Shown here: piece by piece, positions 1-8,490 of the stretch
Layout of the letters: every line of letters begins with the position of its first letter
Numbering within the stretch: the first letter of the stretch is position 1
Assembly (NCBI GenBank): GCA_034664425.1
Contig: JAXDHR010000136.1
Coordinates: 8,229-72,228 of the forward strand
Reading direction: 5' to 3'
DNA: 64,000 bases
DNA from: DATBDM01 sp034664425
GTDB taxonomy: Bacteria; Actinomycetota; Thermoleophilia; Solirubrobacterales; Solirubrobacteraceae
The notes under the pieces: generated by a model
Database searches by the model: none
What the model was told of the DNA's origin: nothing
Seen by the model: only the letters and a program-made list of their open reading frames with translations
Made by a program: the position numbers and the translations under genes

Positions 1-2
1 AC

Positions 3-563
3 CCGGAGGCTGAGGCGCAGCGCAGCCTCGAGCGGCTCGGCCTCGACTTCGTCGATCTCTACATCATCCACTGGCCCGCCGGCGGCCCGACCTGGGCCTG
101 GGACGGGATGCAGGGCGCGCGCGAGCGGGGGTACGCCCGCTCGATCGGCGTGTCCAACTTCAGCGTCGCGGAGCTCGATGAGCTCCTGGCGGTGGCCGCC
201 GCCCAGCCGGTCGTCAACCAGGTGCAGTTCAGCCCGTTCGAGTACCGGCGCCGGCTCCTGGAGGCGTGCGAGGAGCGCCAGCTGGCAGTCGAGGCCTACA
301 GCCCGCTCGGCACGGGTCGCCATCTCGATGACCGGACGGTCGCCGAGCTCGCCGATCGCCTCGGGCGGACGCCGGCGCAGGTGCTCGTCCGCTGGTGCCT
401 GCAGCGCAACCTTGTCGTGCTCCCGAAGTCGACGCACCGCGAGCGGATCGAGGAGAACGCCCAGGTGTTCGACTTCACCCTCCCCGACGAGGACATGGCC
501 GCGCTCGACGCGCTCGATGGCACGGGCGCAACCGACCAGGCGCTCGAACGCAAGTGGTGGTGA
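3..563 (+). CDS. Aldo/keto reductase, 3' part (start outside window)
   Basis: C-terminal 186 residues of an NAD(P)H-dependent aldo/keto reductase; the frame is open from base 3 and its start lies left of the window. Visible family marks are LDFVDLYIIHWP (strand carrying the catalytic-barrel His), SIGVSNFS, NQVQFSPF, AYSPLGTG and the cofactor-binding end VLPKSTHRERIEENAQVFDF. Family members are about 270-280 residues, so roughly one third is missing. It probably reduces a small aldehyde or ketone in the cytoplasm; the substrate cannot be told. The gene ends 7 bp before the convergent TetR gene. Confidence 0.93.
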   Translation, partial: PEAEAQRSLERLGLDFVDLYIIHWPAGGPTWAWDGMQGARERGYARSIGVSNFSVAELDELLAVAAAQPVVNQVQFSPFEYRRRLLEACEERQLAVEAYSPLGTGRHLDDRTVAELADRLGRTPAQVLVRWCLQRNLVVLPKSTHRERIEENAQVFDFTLPDEDMAALDALDGTGATDQALERKWW

Positions 564-570
564 TCCCGCC

Positions 571-1221
571 TCAGGGCAGGAGGGCGGCGATCATCGCCTG
601 GGAGACGAACGTGCCGTAGCGCTCGAGTGGCCACGCACGCGACAGGACGAGCAGCTCGTAGAGCTCGGGCGAGCTGTAGGTCCACATGACCTCGGCGGCG
701 AGCTCGACGCTGACGCCTTCGCGCAGGTGCCCGGAAGCCCCCAGCCTGCGGGCGTTGTCGGTCATTCGCGCGAGCCGCTGAGCGTTCATCTGCGCCTGCA
801 GTGAAGCCATCTCGGGATCGGCCGTGGCCGCGGCGCGCACCAGCAGGAGGATCGGCGCGACCCGAGGAGCGACCTCGGTGGTGAGCGCGCCCCATCCGCG
901 GATGATCGCCCGGGCATCGTCCGCGGATGCATGGAGCGCATCGGAACGGGCCTCGGCCGGTTCAGGCCCCTCCCCGGCCAGCGCCTGCTCGCAGATTTCG
1001 CGGACCAGACCCGGCTTGCCGCCGAACCCCTTGTAGATCGTGTCCACCGACACGCCGGCGCCGGAGGCGATCGCGGCGATCGTGGTCGGTGCAAAGCCGT
1101 CCCGCAGGAACAGCGCGCGCGCCGTATCGAGGATCGCCTGGCGGGTCTGGCGCGCCTGCTCGCGGCGACGGGCCGACTCGTAGCGGCGCTTCCGGTTGAC
1201 AGTGGAAGGTTTTGGGTCCAT
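571..1221 (-). CDS. TetR family transcriptional repressor
   Basis: 216-residue TetR-type regulator. The N-terminal helix-turn-helix covers about residues 25-75 (QAILDTARALFLRDGFAPTTIAAIASGAGVSVDTIY, given in part), followed by an all-helical ligand-binding domain. I chose the ATG at 1221, which gives a normal N-terminus; longer in-frame reading would run through the divergent gene. It is divergent from a SnoaL-like/NmrA gene pair with only 48 bp between starts, and a perfect 14-bp palindrome lies in that gap. That is the usual layout of a TetR protein controlling itself and its neighbour. The ligand is unknown. Confidence 0.9.
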   Translation of the reverse strand: MDPKPSTVNRKRRYESARRREQARQTRQAILDTARALFLRDGFAPTTIAAIASGAGVSVDTIYKGFGGKPGLVREICEQALAGEGPEPAEARSDALHASADDARAIIRGWGALTTEVAPRVAPILLLVRAAATADPEMASLQAQMNAQRLARMTDNARRLGASGHLREGVSVELAAEVMWTYSSPELYELLVLSRAWPLERYGTFVSQAMIAALLP

Positions 1222-1235
1222 AGTCCTAGATCGGT

Positions 1236-1249
1236 TCCAGTATACTGGA
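1236..1249. promoter_or_regulatory. Palindromic operator of the TetR gene (inferred)
   Basis: TCCAGTATACTGGA is a perfect 14-bp palindrome in the 48-bp gap between the divergent TetR gene (start 1221) and the SnoaL-like gene (start 1270). It is AT-richer than its surroundings. Its position is right for a TetR-dimer operator controlling both directions. Binding is inferred. Confidence 0.7.
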
Positions 1250-1269
1250 GCGAACGGACGGAGACACGG

Positions 1270-1704
1270 ATGAACGAGCCGCACGAAGGACAGCCGGCCG
1301 CGTGGGTCGAGCACCTCCGGCGTGTGACCAACGAGCACGATCTGGACGCGGTCGTCGCCTGCTTCGCCTCCGACTACCGCAACGAGACGCCGGCACACCC
1401 CGAGCGCAGCTTCACGGGCTCCGAGCAGGTGCGCCGGAACTGGACCCAGATCTTCGCCGCGATCCCGGACCTCAAGAGCGAGGTGCTGCGGTGCGCGGTT
1501 GCGGGTGACACGGTCTGGAGCGAGTGGGAACATCGCGGGACGCGAGCCGACGGTACGGCCCACCTGATGCGCGGCGTGGTGATCTTCGGTGTGGCCGACG
1601 GCCTCGCCACATGGGCGCGCTTCTACCTGGAGCCGGTCGAGGCCCGTGCCGGCGACGTCGATCAGGCGGTGCGCCGGCAGGTCGCGACCGGCGGCCCATC
1701 ATGA
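1270..1704 (+). CDS. SnoaL-like / NTF2-fold protein
   Basis: 144-residue protein of the SnoaL-like polyketide-cyclase/NTF2 fold. The N-terminal helix and first core run WVEHLRRVTNEHDLDAVVAC, then come the ester/ring-handling region ERSFTGSEQVRRNW and the beta sheet WSEWEHRGTRADGT. Such proteins are small isomerases, cyclases or binding proteins; no specific reaction can be assigned. ATG 1270 has a GGAG ribosome site at 1260-1263. Its stop overlaps the start of the next gene (ATGA), so it is translationally coupled to the NmrA-type oxidoreductase, and both are probably repressed by the divergent TetR protein. Confidence 0.82.
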   Translation: MNEPHEGQPAAWVEHLRRVTNEHDLDAVVACFASDYRNETPAHPERSFTGSEQVRRNWTQIFAAIPDLKSEVLRCAVAGDTVWSEWEHRGTRADGTAHLMRGVVIFGVADGLATWARFYLEPVEARAGDVDQAVRRQVATGGPS

Positions 1705-2612
1705 TCCTGATCGCCGGCGGAACGGGCCGGCTCGGCACGCTGATCGTGCGCCGCCTCGTCGACCGCGGGCTCGAGGTGCGCGTCCTGACCCGCGACCCGG
1801 CTCGCGCCCGGCACCTGGCCGGCGATCGCGTGACGGTGGTCCAGGGCGACGTGCGCGACGGCCACAGCCTCGGGGCGGCGGCCGCCGGAACCGCGGTGAC
1901 GGTGTCCGCGGTCCACGGGCTCGTCGGACCGCGCGACAACTCGCCCGCGACCGTCGACCGCGACGGAAACGCCAACCTCGTCGACGCCGCCAGCGCAGCC
2001 GGCTCGGACTTCGTGCTGCTCTCGACCGTCGGAGCGAGCGCCGAGCACCCGATGGAGCTGTTCCGGATGAAGCATGCCGCCGAGCAGCACGTGATCGCGA
2101 GCGGCATCCCGAGCACGATCGTCCGAGCGACGGCGTTCCTCGAGCTGTGGCTCGAGCTGCTCGAGAAGACCGCAGGGCGTGGGGGGCGCCCGCTCGTCTT
2201 CGGCCGCGGGGCGAATCCGATCAACTTCGTCTCGGTGGCGGACGTCGCTGCGCTCGTCGAGATCGCCGTCGTCGATGCGAGCACACGCGGCCGCATCCTC
2301 GAGATCGGCGGCCCCGCCGACCTGACGCTCGACCAGCTCGCGCGCGCCCTGCAGGCGTCCGCCGGACGCGACGGCCCCCCGCGCCACCTGCCGCCGGTGA
2401 TGCTCCGGCTGATGGCCGACAGCGCCGGACGGATCAACCCGCAACTCGGCCGGCAGGCGCGCGCCGCCCTCGCCATGGATCGCACCGACCTCACCTTCGA
2501 TGCCGCGCCCGCCCGTCGCGACTACCCCGACCTTCCCTGCCGCGGCATCGCCGACGTCCTCGCCGCGAGCACCGGAGGTGATCCGCAAGGCGCCGAGCTG
2601 GGTAGCCCGTGA
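1701..2612 (+). CDS. NmrA/SDR-family NAD(P)-binding oxidoreductase
   Basis: 303-residue atypical short-chain dehydrogenase of the NmrA/NAD(P)H-binding type. The Rossmann motif GGTGRLG is at residues 5-11, followed by the phosphate-binding RVLTRDPARA stretch, DVRDG at the end of the third strand, and a LLSTVGASAEHP segment where the classical catalytic Tyr motif is not conserved. The family includes quinone reductases and redox-sensing proteins. It starts at ATG 1701 inside the stop of the SnoaL-like gene, forming a two-gene operon under the TetR operator. Substrate unknown. Confidence 0.85.
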   Translation: MILIAGGTGRLGTLIVRRLVDRGLEVRVLTRDPARARHLAGDRVTVVQGDVRDGHSLGAAAAGTAVTVSAVHGLVGPRDNSPATVDRDGNANLVDAASAAGSDFVLLSTVGASAEHPMELFRMKHAAEQHVIASGIPSTIVRATAFLELWLELLEKTAGRGGRPLVFGRGANPINFVSVADVAALVEIAVVDASTRGRILEIGGPADLTLDQLARALQASAGRDGPPRHLPPVMLRLMADSAGRINPQLGRQARAALAMDRTDLTFDAAPARRDYPDLPCRGIADVLAASTGGDPQGAELGSP

Positions 2613-2639
2613 ACAGACATCCGACCGAAGGAGTCGCAG

Positions 2640-3071
2640 ATGGCTGGCAAGAAGGCGCGAGACATCATGAGCACCGACTGCACGTGCATCGGTGAGAAGG
2701 AGTCAGTGCTCGACGCATCCAAGCGGCTCGCCGAGTTGGACGTCGGCGCGCTGCCGATCTGCGGCGAGGACGATCGGCTCAAGGGGATGCTCACCGATCG
2801 CGACATCGTCGTGAAGGTCCTGGCCCAGGGCAAGGATCCCTCGTCGACCCAGGCGGGCCAGCTCGGTCAGGGGGACGCGAAGACCGTGACCATCGGCGCC
2901 GACGATCCGATCGACGAGGCGCTGCGGACGATGATCGATCACAAGGTGCGCCGGCTGCCCGTCATCGACGGCCACGACCTGGTCGGGATCATCAGCCAGG
3001 CCGACATCGCGCGCAACCTCGACGACGGCAAGACCGGCGACCTCGTCGAGGCGATCTCGGCAGCGCCCTGA
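2640..3071 (+). CDS. Tandem CBS-domain protein
   Basis: 143-residue stand-alone protein made of two CBS domains (about residues 8-62 and 76-132). The repeated pattern is KARDIMSTD...LDVGALPI...GMLTDRDIV and AKTVTIGADDP...KVRRLPVIDGHDLVGIIS. CBS pairs bind adenine nucleotides (AMP, ATP, NAD) and act as energy or stress sensors; free-standing ones are common in actinobacteria and often respond to redox or dormancy. A good AAGGAG ribosome site lies at 2628-2633. It converges on the RsbW-like gene with 11 bp between the ends, so a shared stress role is possible but unproven. Confidence 0.93.
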   Translation: MAGKKARDIMSTDCTCIGEKESVLDASKRLAELDVGALPICGEDDRLKGMLTDRDIVVKVLAQGKDPSSTQAGQLGQGDAKTVTIGADDPIDEALRTMIDHKVRRLPVIDGHDLVGIISQADIARNLDDGKTGDLVEAISAAP

Positions 3072-3082
3072 GCCGGCGCGGC

Positions 3083-3490
3083 TCAGGGAGTCAACGCGAA
3101 ACGAAGATGGAGCTCGGTGCCGTGGCCCGCGGGTGAGGGCCGGAACTCCATGCGCTCGGCGAGCTCGGCCATCAACGGGAGGCCGAGGCCGAGCCCCGGG
3201 CTGTCGGGCCGAGGCGACATGCCCGATCCCTCGTCGCTGACCGTGACCTCGAGCCGCTGAGCGTCGCCCTCGGCGCGGATCAACATCTCGCCTTGCTCGC
3301 GCGCTTCTCGATAGGCGTGCAGGACGACGTTCGAGCACCCCTCGGTCACGGCGAGGGCGATGCTCGCGCGACGCTGCTGGTCGGCGCCGAGACGGGTCGC
3401 GAGCTCGACGATCGCGTGCCGGACCATCGGCACTGCCTGCGCAGTGGCCGGATACCGTCGCTCCAGCGTGCCATCGCGGTGGTGGTCCAT
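3083..3490 (-). CDS. RsbW-like anti-sigma factor / serine kinase (HATPase_c)
   Basis: 135-residue single-domain ATPase of the GHKL type found in anti-sigma-factor kinases (RsbW/SpoIIAB). The N box is ALAVTEGCSNVVLHAYRE (about residues 46-63), and the ATP-lid glycine motifs are SDEGSGM and GLGLGLPLM (about residues 92-114). Such proteins sequester a sigma factor and phosphorylate an anti-anti-sigma partner. No partner genes lie next to it here, so its target is unknown. Upstream on the same strand lies only a decayed methyltransferase region. Confidence 0.9.
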   Translation of the reverse strand: MDHHRDGTLERRYPATAQAVPMVRHAIVELATRLGADQQRRASIALAVTEGCSNVVLHAYREAREQGEMLIRAEGDAQRLEVTVSDEGSGMSPRPDSPGLGLGLPLMAELAERMEFRPSPAGHGTELHLRFALTP

Positions 3491-3589
3491 CGGCGTGGCC
3501 TGAGTCCATCAGACGTCTGCCTTCGCGTCGGTGGAGCTACCCACACCGCTGAGCCGCGGGCAGCCGCCCGCCGGGTCGCCGCGCCCGTT

Positions 3590-3870
3590 ACGCGAGCGGA
3601 TCCTCGACGCGCTCGAACGCACTCCGGGCATCCCGGGTCGCTTCGAGCCGATCGACGCAGGGCAGGACTTCGACGTGATCATCGACCTCCATCGCGCGAC
3701 CGTCGTGCGCCGGTCCTCCGGCGACAGCAGGGTGAGCAGGGAGTCGGTGACGATGACGTCGAAGCGCGTCGCCGTCTCCCGGCGGGCGGCATCGCCGACG
3801 GCCGATCGGACGCTCTCCTGGAAGAACCGGCCGTGGCGCTGGGGGCCGTCGAGCACGCCGCGTGATAGGG
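3590..3870 (-). pseudogene. Relic of a SAM-dependent methyltransferase (tentative)
   Basis: The gene-poor stretch 3491-4236 holds, on the minus strand near 3700-3800, a peptide ending RFDVIVTDSLLTLL and SPEDRRTTVARWR. This resembles the post-motif II region of class I methyltransferases (FDVIxTDxxL..ARWRxLL). Downstream the protein-like signal moves to another frame (VEVLPCVDRLEATRD, near 3600-3660). No SAM-binding glycine motif and no credible start remain. I read it as a frameshifted, truncated relic. The rest of 3491-4236 shows no convincing gene. Confidence 0.4.
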
Positions 3871-4236
3871 AGCGCAGCTCGGCAGGCCGCCAACCGGGCC
3901 ACCTGGAGCTCTCCGAGGTGGAGATCACCGCGGGACCTCGAGCGAGCGGTGTGGCGATGAAGCAGGACGCGGGCCGCCGCTCGCGCGCGGCACACGCTCC
4001 TTGAGTCATGGCTCGCGAAGCCATCGGGTCGCCGAGCCGCCGCCGTCACGGCGCACGTCCGTCTCCTTCGACCAACAAACGGAGTGGTGTATCGCACGAC
4101 TCAGGATCGCTCACCGAGACGCGCGAGTACCCGACGAGCCGAAAGCTGCGCTTACGGCATCGGTGCGAACGCTGCTGGCGCGGGGCACCGCGAGTCGCGA
4201 GGCTCCTGCCCTCGGTGACTACGGGAAGGGAAGAGC

Positions 4237-5262
4237 ATGAGCGACCGCTTGAGCGAGCGTCTCGATCAGGGACCGGTGCTGTGCGCTGAGGGCTATCTGT
4301 TCGAGCTCGAGCGCCGCGGCTACCTGCAGGCGGGTGCCTACGTGCCCGAGGTGGTGCTCGAGCATCCCGAGCTGGTCACGAGCCTGCACCGCGAGTTCGT
4401 GCACGCCGGCTCGGACGTCGTCGAGGCGTTCACCTACTACGCGCACCGCGAGAAGCTGCGCCTGATCGGCCGCGAGGACGAGCTCGAGCCGATCAACCGC
4501 GCGGCGCTGGAGATCGCCGCCTCGGTGGCGCGCGACACCGGCGCACTGCTCGCGGGCGACATCTGCAACACGAACGTGTACCTCGACGACCAGCGTTCGC
4601 GGGCCGCCGTGCGGGCCATGTTCGACGAGCAGATCGGCTGGGCGGCGGAGGCGGGCGTCGACTTCGTCATCGCCGAGACCTTCCAGTTCGGCGGTGAGGC
4701 GCTGCTGGCAGTGGAGGCGGTCCGCGCCGCCGGCCTGCCCGCCGTCGCCACGCTGGCGATCCACCAGGACGCCGCCACGCGCGAGGGATGGTCGCCTGCG
4801 GAGGCGTGCCGGCGGCTCGCCGATGCCGGCGCGAGCGTCGTCGGGCTCAACTGCATCCGCGGCCCGGAGACCATGCTGCCGTTGTTGCGCGACATCCTCG
4901 ATGCCGTCGATGTCCCCGTGGCGGCGCTTCCCGTCCCCTACCGCACCCATTCCGCAGCGCCGACCTTCCAGTCGCTCGAGGATCCCGCCGGGCTTGGCGA
5001 GCGCCCGTTCCCCGTCGGGCTGGATCCGTTCACGTGCACGCGCCACGACGTCGCAGGTTTCGCGGCGCAGGCGCTCGAGCTGGGCGTGCGCTACCTCGGG
5101 CTGTGCTGCGGCGCCGCACCGCATCACGTGCGCGCGATGGCGGAGGCGATGGGCCGCCGGCCGCCGGCGAGCCGCTACTCGGCCGACATGTCCAAGCACG
5201 CGTACCTCGGATCGGATCCCAGCCTTGCGGAGGAGAACCTCGCCTTCGCTCGGCGGCTCTAG
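4237..5262 (+). CDS. Homocysteine S-methyltransferase family protein (betaine-homocysteine methyltransferase-like)
   Basis: 341-residue TIM-barrel methyltransferase of the BHMT/Hcy family. The three zinc-binding cysteines of the family are present: C206 in GLNC and C290-C291 in LCCG. The N-terminal EGYLFELERRGYL and VEAFTYYAHREKLRLIG match the substrate-binding part of the betaine type. It should move a methyl group from a methyl donor (betaine or similar) to homocysteine in the cytoplasm. It is followed after 1 bp by a sarcosine-oxidase-like gene, a pairing that fits demethylation of betaine to dimethylglycine/sarcosine. The exact donor is inferred. Confidence 0.88.
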   Translation: MSDRLSERLDQGPVLCAEGYLFELERRGYLQAGAYVPEVVLEHPELVTSLHREFVHAGSDVVEAFTYYAHREKLRLIGREDELEPINRAALEIAASVARDTGALLAGDICNTNVYLDDQRSRAAVRAMFDEQIGWAAEAGVDFVIAETFQFGGEALLAVEAVRAAGLPAVATLAIHQDAATREGWSPAEACRRLADAGASVVGLNCIRGPETMLPLLRDILDAVDVPVAALPVPYRTHSAAPTFQSLEDPAGLGERPFPVGLDPFTCTRHDVAGFAAQALELGVRYLGLCCGAAPHHVRAMAEAMGRRPPASRYSADMSKHAYLGSDPSLAEENLAFARRL

Positions 5263-5263
5263 C

Positions 5264-6460
5264 GTGCGCTCAGCGCGCTACGTCGTGGTCGGCGCCGGCG
5301 GGATCGGCAGCGCTGCCACCTACTGGCTCAGCCGCGTCGCCGGCGCCGACGTGCTGTGCCTGGAGCAGTGGCAGCTGGGGCACGCCCGGGGCGCGTCGGA
5401 GGACCACTCGCGCATCATCCGGCTCGGCTACCACGCGTCACGCTACACGGCGCTGACGCGGGCCGCCTACGCCGCCTGGCGCGAGGTCGAGGCCGAGTCG
5501 GGCGTTCCGCTGGTCACGACGACGGGCGCGCTCAACATCGGTCGCCCGGGCACCGAGGGCGGGGCGATCCTCGATGCCTACGTCGAGGCGATGACCGAGT
5601 ACGACATCGCGCACGAGCGGCTCGACGGAGCCGAGCTGACGGCGCGCTGGCCGCAGTTCCGGCTGCCGCCGGATCATGAGGGGCTGTTCCAGCCCGACGG
5701 CGGCATCCTCGACATCCGCAAGGCGGGAGCCGTCCATCGCGCTCTGGCCCGCGCGCGCGGCGCGACCGTCCTCGCCGACGCGGAGGTTACGCGCATCCGT
5801 CCCGTTTCCGACGGCGTGGAGCTCGACACGGGGGCGGGTCCCGTCCATGCCGAGCACGTCGTCATCTGCGCCGGCGCGTGGACGCGGCCGCTGCTCGCGT
5901 CACTCGGGCACGACTGGCCGATCCGGCTCACGCAGGAGCAGGTCACCTACTTCGCGACACCGAACCTGCGCGACTTCGCACCCGACCGGTTCCCGATCTG
6001 GATCTGGCACGGCGATGGCGACGACGAGTACTACGGCTTCCCCGTCCATGGCGAGGTTGCGACCAAGGCGGCCCAGGATCTGGGCGGCCCCGCGGTGGGG
6101 CTCGACGCGCGCTCGTGGGATCCCGACCCCGAGCGGGTCCAGCGGGTCAGGGAGTTCGTCGACGCCGTCCTGCCGGGCTACGGCGGACCCGAGCTCTACA
6201 CGCGCTGCTGCCTGTACGACATGCCGCCCGATCGCGACTTCGTCGTCGACCTGCTGCCCGACGAGCCCCGCATCGCGGTCTGCATCGGCGCCGGCCACGC
6301 CGCCAAGTTTGCGGGCGTGCTCGGGCGGATCCTGTCGGAGCTGACCCTGACCGGCGCGACCGAGCTGCCGGTCTCCGCATTCCGCGCGGACCGCCCGGCG
6401 CTGGTCGATCCAGCCTTCCAGGCCGCCTACCGGCTCGGCGGGGCGACGGTGGCCGGCTGA
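5264..6460 (+). CDS. FAD-dependent oxidoreductase, monomeric sarcosine oxidase-like
   Basis: 398-residue DAO-family flavoprotein. The FAD dinucleotide-binding motif VVGAGGIGSAATYWLS is at the N-terminus, followed by RGASEDHSRIIRLGY, the stretch where sarcosine oxidase/N-methyltryptophan oxidase bind flavin. CLYDMPPDRDFVVDL and GAGHAAKFAGVLG near the end resemble the MSOX C-terminal half, where a Cys carries covalent FAD. I set the start at GTG 5264, 1 bp after the methyltransferase stop, because the Rossmann strand begins at residue 5. It likely oxidises an N-methyl amine, releasing formaldehyde and H2O2. Its last 34 bp overlap the convergent LysR gene. Confidence 0.88.
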   Translation: MRSARYVVVGAGGIGSAATYWLSRVAGADVLCLEQWQLGHARGASEDHSRIIRLGYHASRYTALTRAAYAAWREVEAESGVPLVTTTGALNIGRPGTEGGAILDAYVEAMTEYDIAHERLDGAELTARWPQFRLPPDHEGLFQPDGGILDIRKAGAVHRALARARGATVLADAEVTRIRPVSDGVELDTGAGPVHAEHVVICAGAWTRPLLASLGHDWPIRLTQEQVTYFATPNLRDFAPDRFPIWIWHGDGDDEYYGFPVHGEVATKAAQDLGGPAVGLDARSWDPDPERVQRVREFVDAVLPGYGGPELYTRCCLYDMPPDRDFVVDLLPDEPRIAVCIGAGHAAKFAGVLGRILSELTLTGATELPVSAFRADRPALVDPAFQAAYRLGGATVAG

Positions 6461-7383
6461 GCCGCGGCCGGCGCAGCGCTGCGCGTGCGCGGGCGCACCT
6501 CGCGCAGGACGGCGAGCATCGCCTGCGCGGCGGCCGAGCGGTACGCTGGCGCGCGCGTCGCCACCTGCACGTGGCGTCGCGGACCGTCTGGTCCGAGCGC
6601 GTGCAGGACGACGCCCTCGTGCGGGGGGCACAGGGCCAGGTCGGGCAGCAGCGCAACGCCCGCGCCGACGCCCACGAGCTCCTGGATCACGGTGTAGTCG
6701 TCGCTCTCCAGGCCCACGCGGGGCACGAACCCGGCCGTTTCGCAGGCGCGCGAGAGCACCTTGCCGCCGGAGCTGCGGGCGGGCACGTCGATCCACGTCT
6801 CGTCACGGAGCTTCTCGAGCCGGATCTCGACCGCGGACGCGTACGGGTGGCCGCGATGCACGGCCAGGCGGACGGGGTCGTCGAAGAGCGGGATGATCTC
6901 GACACCCTCGGGCGCCGGCGGCTCGATGTCCACGACCAGGGCGAGATCGAGGCTGCCGTCCCACAGCCGGCGGAGGCTCTCCGCCGGGCTCGCCTGGTCC
7001 ACCCGAATGCGGACCGCCGGATGCTGGAGGCGGAAGCGGTCGATCGCCTGGGGCAGGACATTGGCGGCGGCCGTCGCGAACGATCCGATCCGCAGCTGCC
7101 CCCGGCGCACCGCGGCGAGCTCGCGCAGCGCGGTCTCGGCGGCGTCGAGCTCGGCGAGCACCGCCTCCGCGTGCCCGAGCAGGACGCGCCCGGCCTCAGT
7201 GGGCACAACCCCGCGTGCCCGCCGCTCGAGCAGCGTCGTGCCCGCCTCGCGCTCGAGCGCGGCGATCTGCTGCGAGACGGCGGACGGCGTGTAGGACAGC
7301 GCGTCCGCGGCCGCCGCCAGCGAACCGCAGCGCGCGGCCTCGCTCAGGACTCGCAGGCGGCGGACGTCGAGCATTCGGCGCAC
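6427..7383 (-). CDS. LysR family transcriptional regulator
   Basis: 318-residue LysR regulator. The winged helix is in the first 65 residues (LRVLSEAARCGSLAAAADAL, TPSAVSQQIAALE, then TEAGRVLL), and the type-2 periplasmic-binding-like effector domain covers about 90-295. The ATG at 7383 may be replaced by the internal ATG at 7371, which starts exactly at the usual MLDVRRLRVL. The tail is Ala/Pro-rich and low complexity. It converges on the methyltransferase/oxidase pair with overlapping 3' ends rather than diverging from it, so its target is not obvious from position. Confidence 0.92.
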   Translation of the reverse strand: MRRMLDVRRLRVLSEAARCGSLAAAADALSYTPSAVSQQIAALEREAGTTLLERRARGVVPTEAGRVLLGHAEAVLAELDAAETALRELAAVRRGQLRIGSFATAAANVLPQAIDRFRLQHPAVRIRVDQASPAESLRRLWDGSLDLALVVDIEPPAPEGVEIIPLFDDPVRLAVHRGHPYASAVEIRLEKLRDETWIDVPARSSGGKVLSRACETAGFVPRVGLESDDYTVIQELVGVGAGVALLPDLALCPPHEGVVLHALGPDGPRRHVQVATRAPAYRSAAAQAMLAVLREVRPRTRSAAPAAAQPATVAPPSR

Positions 7384-7420
7384 ATCGTCCCGCCTGCCCG
7401 GCGGTCACGCAAGACCGGCG

Positions 7421-7666
7421 CTACGTGCGGTCCTCGTGGTGCTCTGCGACGAGGGCGGCGAGGCTGTCGTGCTCTTCCCGGCAGGTGGAGCAGCCCTCCA
7501 GGTGCGCTCGCATCCCGGGAACCGCGGCGTCGGCGTCGCGCCCGGCGGCCGCGACATCGACGTAGCGGTCGAGTTGCTCGAAGCACTCCTCGCAGCCGAG
7601 CTCGGGCCCGGCCGGCCCGAGGAGACGGGCGAGCAGGTCGGTGGCCGAGGAATCGCGGCTAGTCAT
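7421..7666 (-). CDS. Zinc-finger anti-sigma factor
   Basis: 81-residue protein with the zinc-binding anti-sigma pattern: C25 and C28 (GCEECFEQLDRYVD) and H55-x3-C59-x2-C62 (HLEGCSTC). No membrane segment is present, so it would be a soluble, possibly redox-responsive (RsrA-like) anti-sigma factor. The start ATG at 7666 has a strong GGAGG-type ribosome site and overlaps the stop of the upstream sigma factor by ATGA, so the two are translationally coupled. It most likely holds that sigma factor inactive. Confidence 0.85.
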   Translation of the reverse strand: MTSRDSSATDLLARLLGPAGPELGCEECFEQLDRYVDVAAAGRDADAAVPGMRAHLEGCSTCREEHDSLAALVAEHHEDRT

Positions 7667-8313
7667 GGGTTCCTCCCTCCTGTGCGAGGCGTGGGTTCGA
7701 GTCCGGCCGCGGCGAGATGGGCGCGGAGCTTCCGGCGTGCGTCGTGCAGCGTCTTGTAGAGCGCCCCTCGCGTCGTGGCGAGCCGATCGGCCAGCACGTC
7801 GAGCGGCACGTCGTCGAGGATCAGCGCCACGAGCACGGCGCGCTGATGGGGCGTGAGCGCCTCCGCGATGCCGATCCGCACCGTGTCGATGAGCTCGGCG
7901 GTCTCGACCTCCGCGCCCGGCGAGACGCGCCGGTCGACCAGCCGCTCCCAGCCGTCTCCGTCGAGCGGAACCTCGCGGCCCTGCCACGCCCGCCGTCGCA
8001 TCTTGACCGCCGCCTCCAGGAGCGCGAACTTGTAGGCCCACGTCGTGAAGCGGCTGTCGCCGCGGTAGCTGGGCAGCTTGCGCATGATCGCCATCAGCGC
8101 ATCGTCCGCCGCCTCCGTCGCGAGATTGTCCAGCTCGCCGGAACGGCCGCCTCCGCGGCGCGCGAGCTCGAAGCGCGCCGCACGCTCGAGCAGGCCGTGG
8201 AGGCGGGCGATCGCCTCGTCGCGCCGGACGCCGGTGCCGCTGAGGGCCTGCACCCACGCCGCCGACTCGGCGGCGCCGCCGTGCCGATCGATGGATCGCG
8301 GGGCGTGGTCCAT
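7663..8313 (-). CDS. ECF-type RNA polymerase sigma factor
   Basis: 216-residue sigma-70 family protein with region 2 (ELDNLATEAADDALMAIM, then YRGDSRFTTWAYKFALLEA) and region 4 (LTPHQRAVLVALI, LADRLATTRGALYKTLHDA). I chose ATG 8313, 8 bp after GGAGGA, over the longer reading from 8412, which would add a disordered tail. It is coupled by a 4-bp overlap to the zinc anti-sigma gene downstream, a classical autoregulated sigma/anti-sigma unit. The signal and the regulon are not visible here. Confidence 0.88.
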   Translation of the reverse strand: MDHAPRSIDRHGGAAESAAWVQALSGTGVRRDEAIARLHGLLERAARFELARRGGGRSGELDNLATEAADDALMAIMRKLPSYRGDSRFTTWAYKFALLEAAVKMRRRAWQGREVPLDGDGWERLVDRRVSPGAEVETAELIDTVRIGIAEALTPHQRAVLVALILDDVPLDVLADRLATTRGALYKTLHDARRKLRAHLAAAGLEPTPRTGGRNP

Positions 8314-8490
8314 GGTGGTTCCTCCGCGGCCGGAGGCATCGGGCACGCTAACAGCGAGGCGGCGCGGGGCCGGTAGGGGCGGCTCGGTCATGGTCTGATG
8401 GGCGGCGGCCATCGCACCGTTGGCGACGATCGCACGCCCGGTCTTACGCGACCTCGGTAAGAGCTCGGGCTCCGGCGACGCTCATCTCCC

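Noticed and set aside
4001..4240. 79-codon plus-strand frame before the homocysteine methyltransferase gene
   Set aside because: Composition and lack of a ribosome site do not support it; it overlaps the real start.
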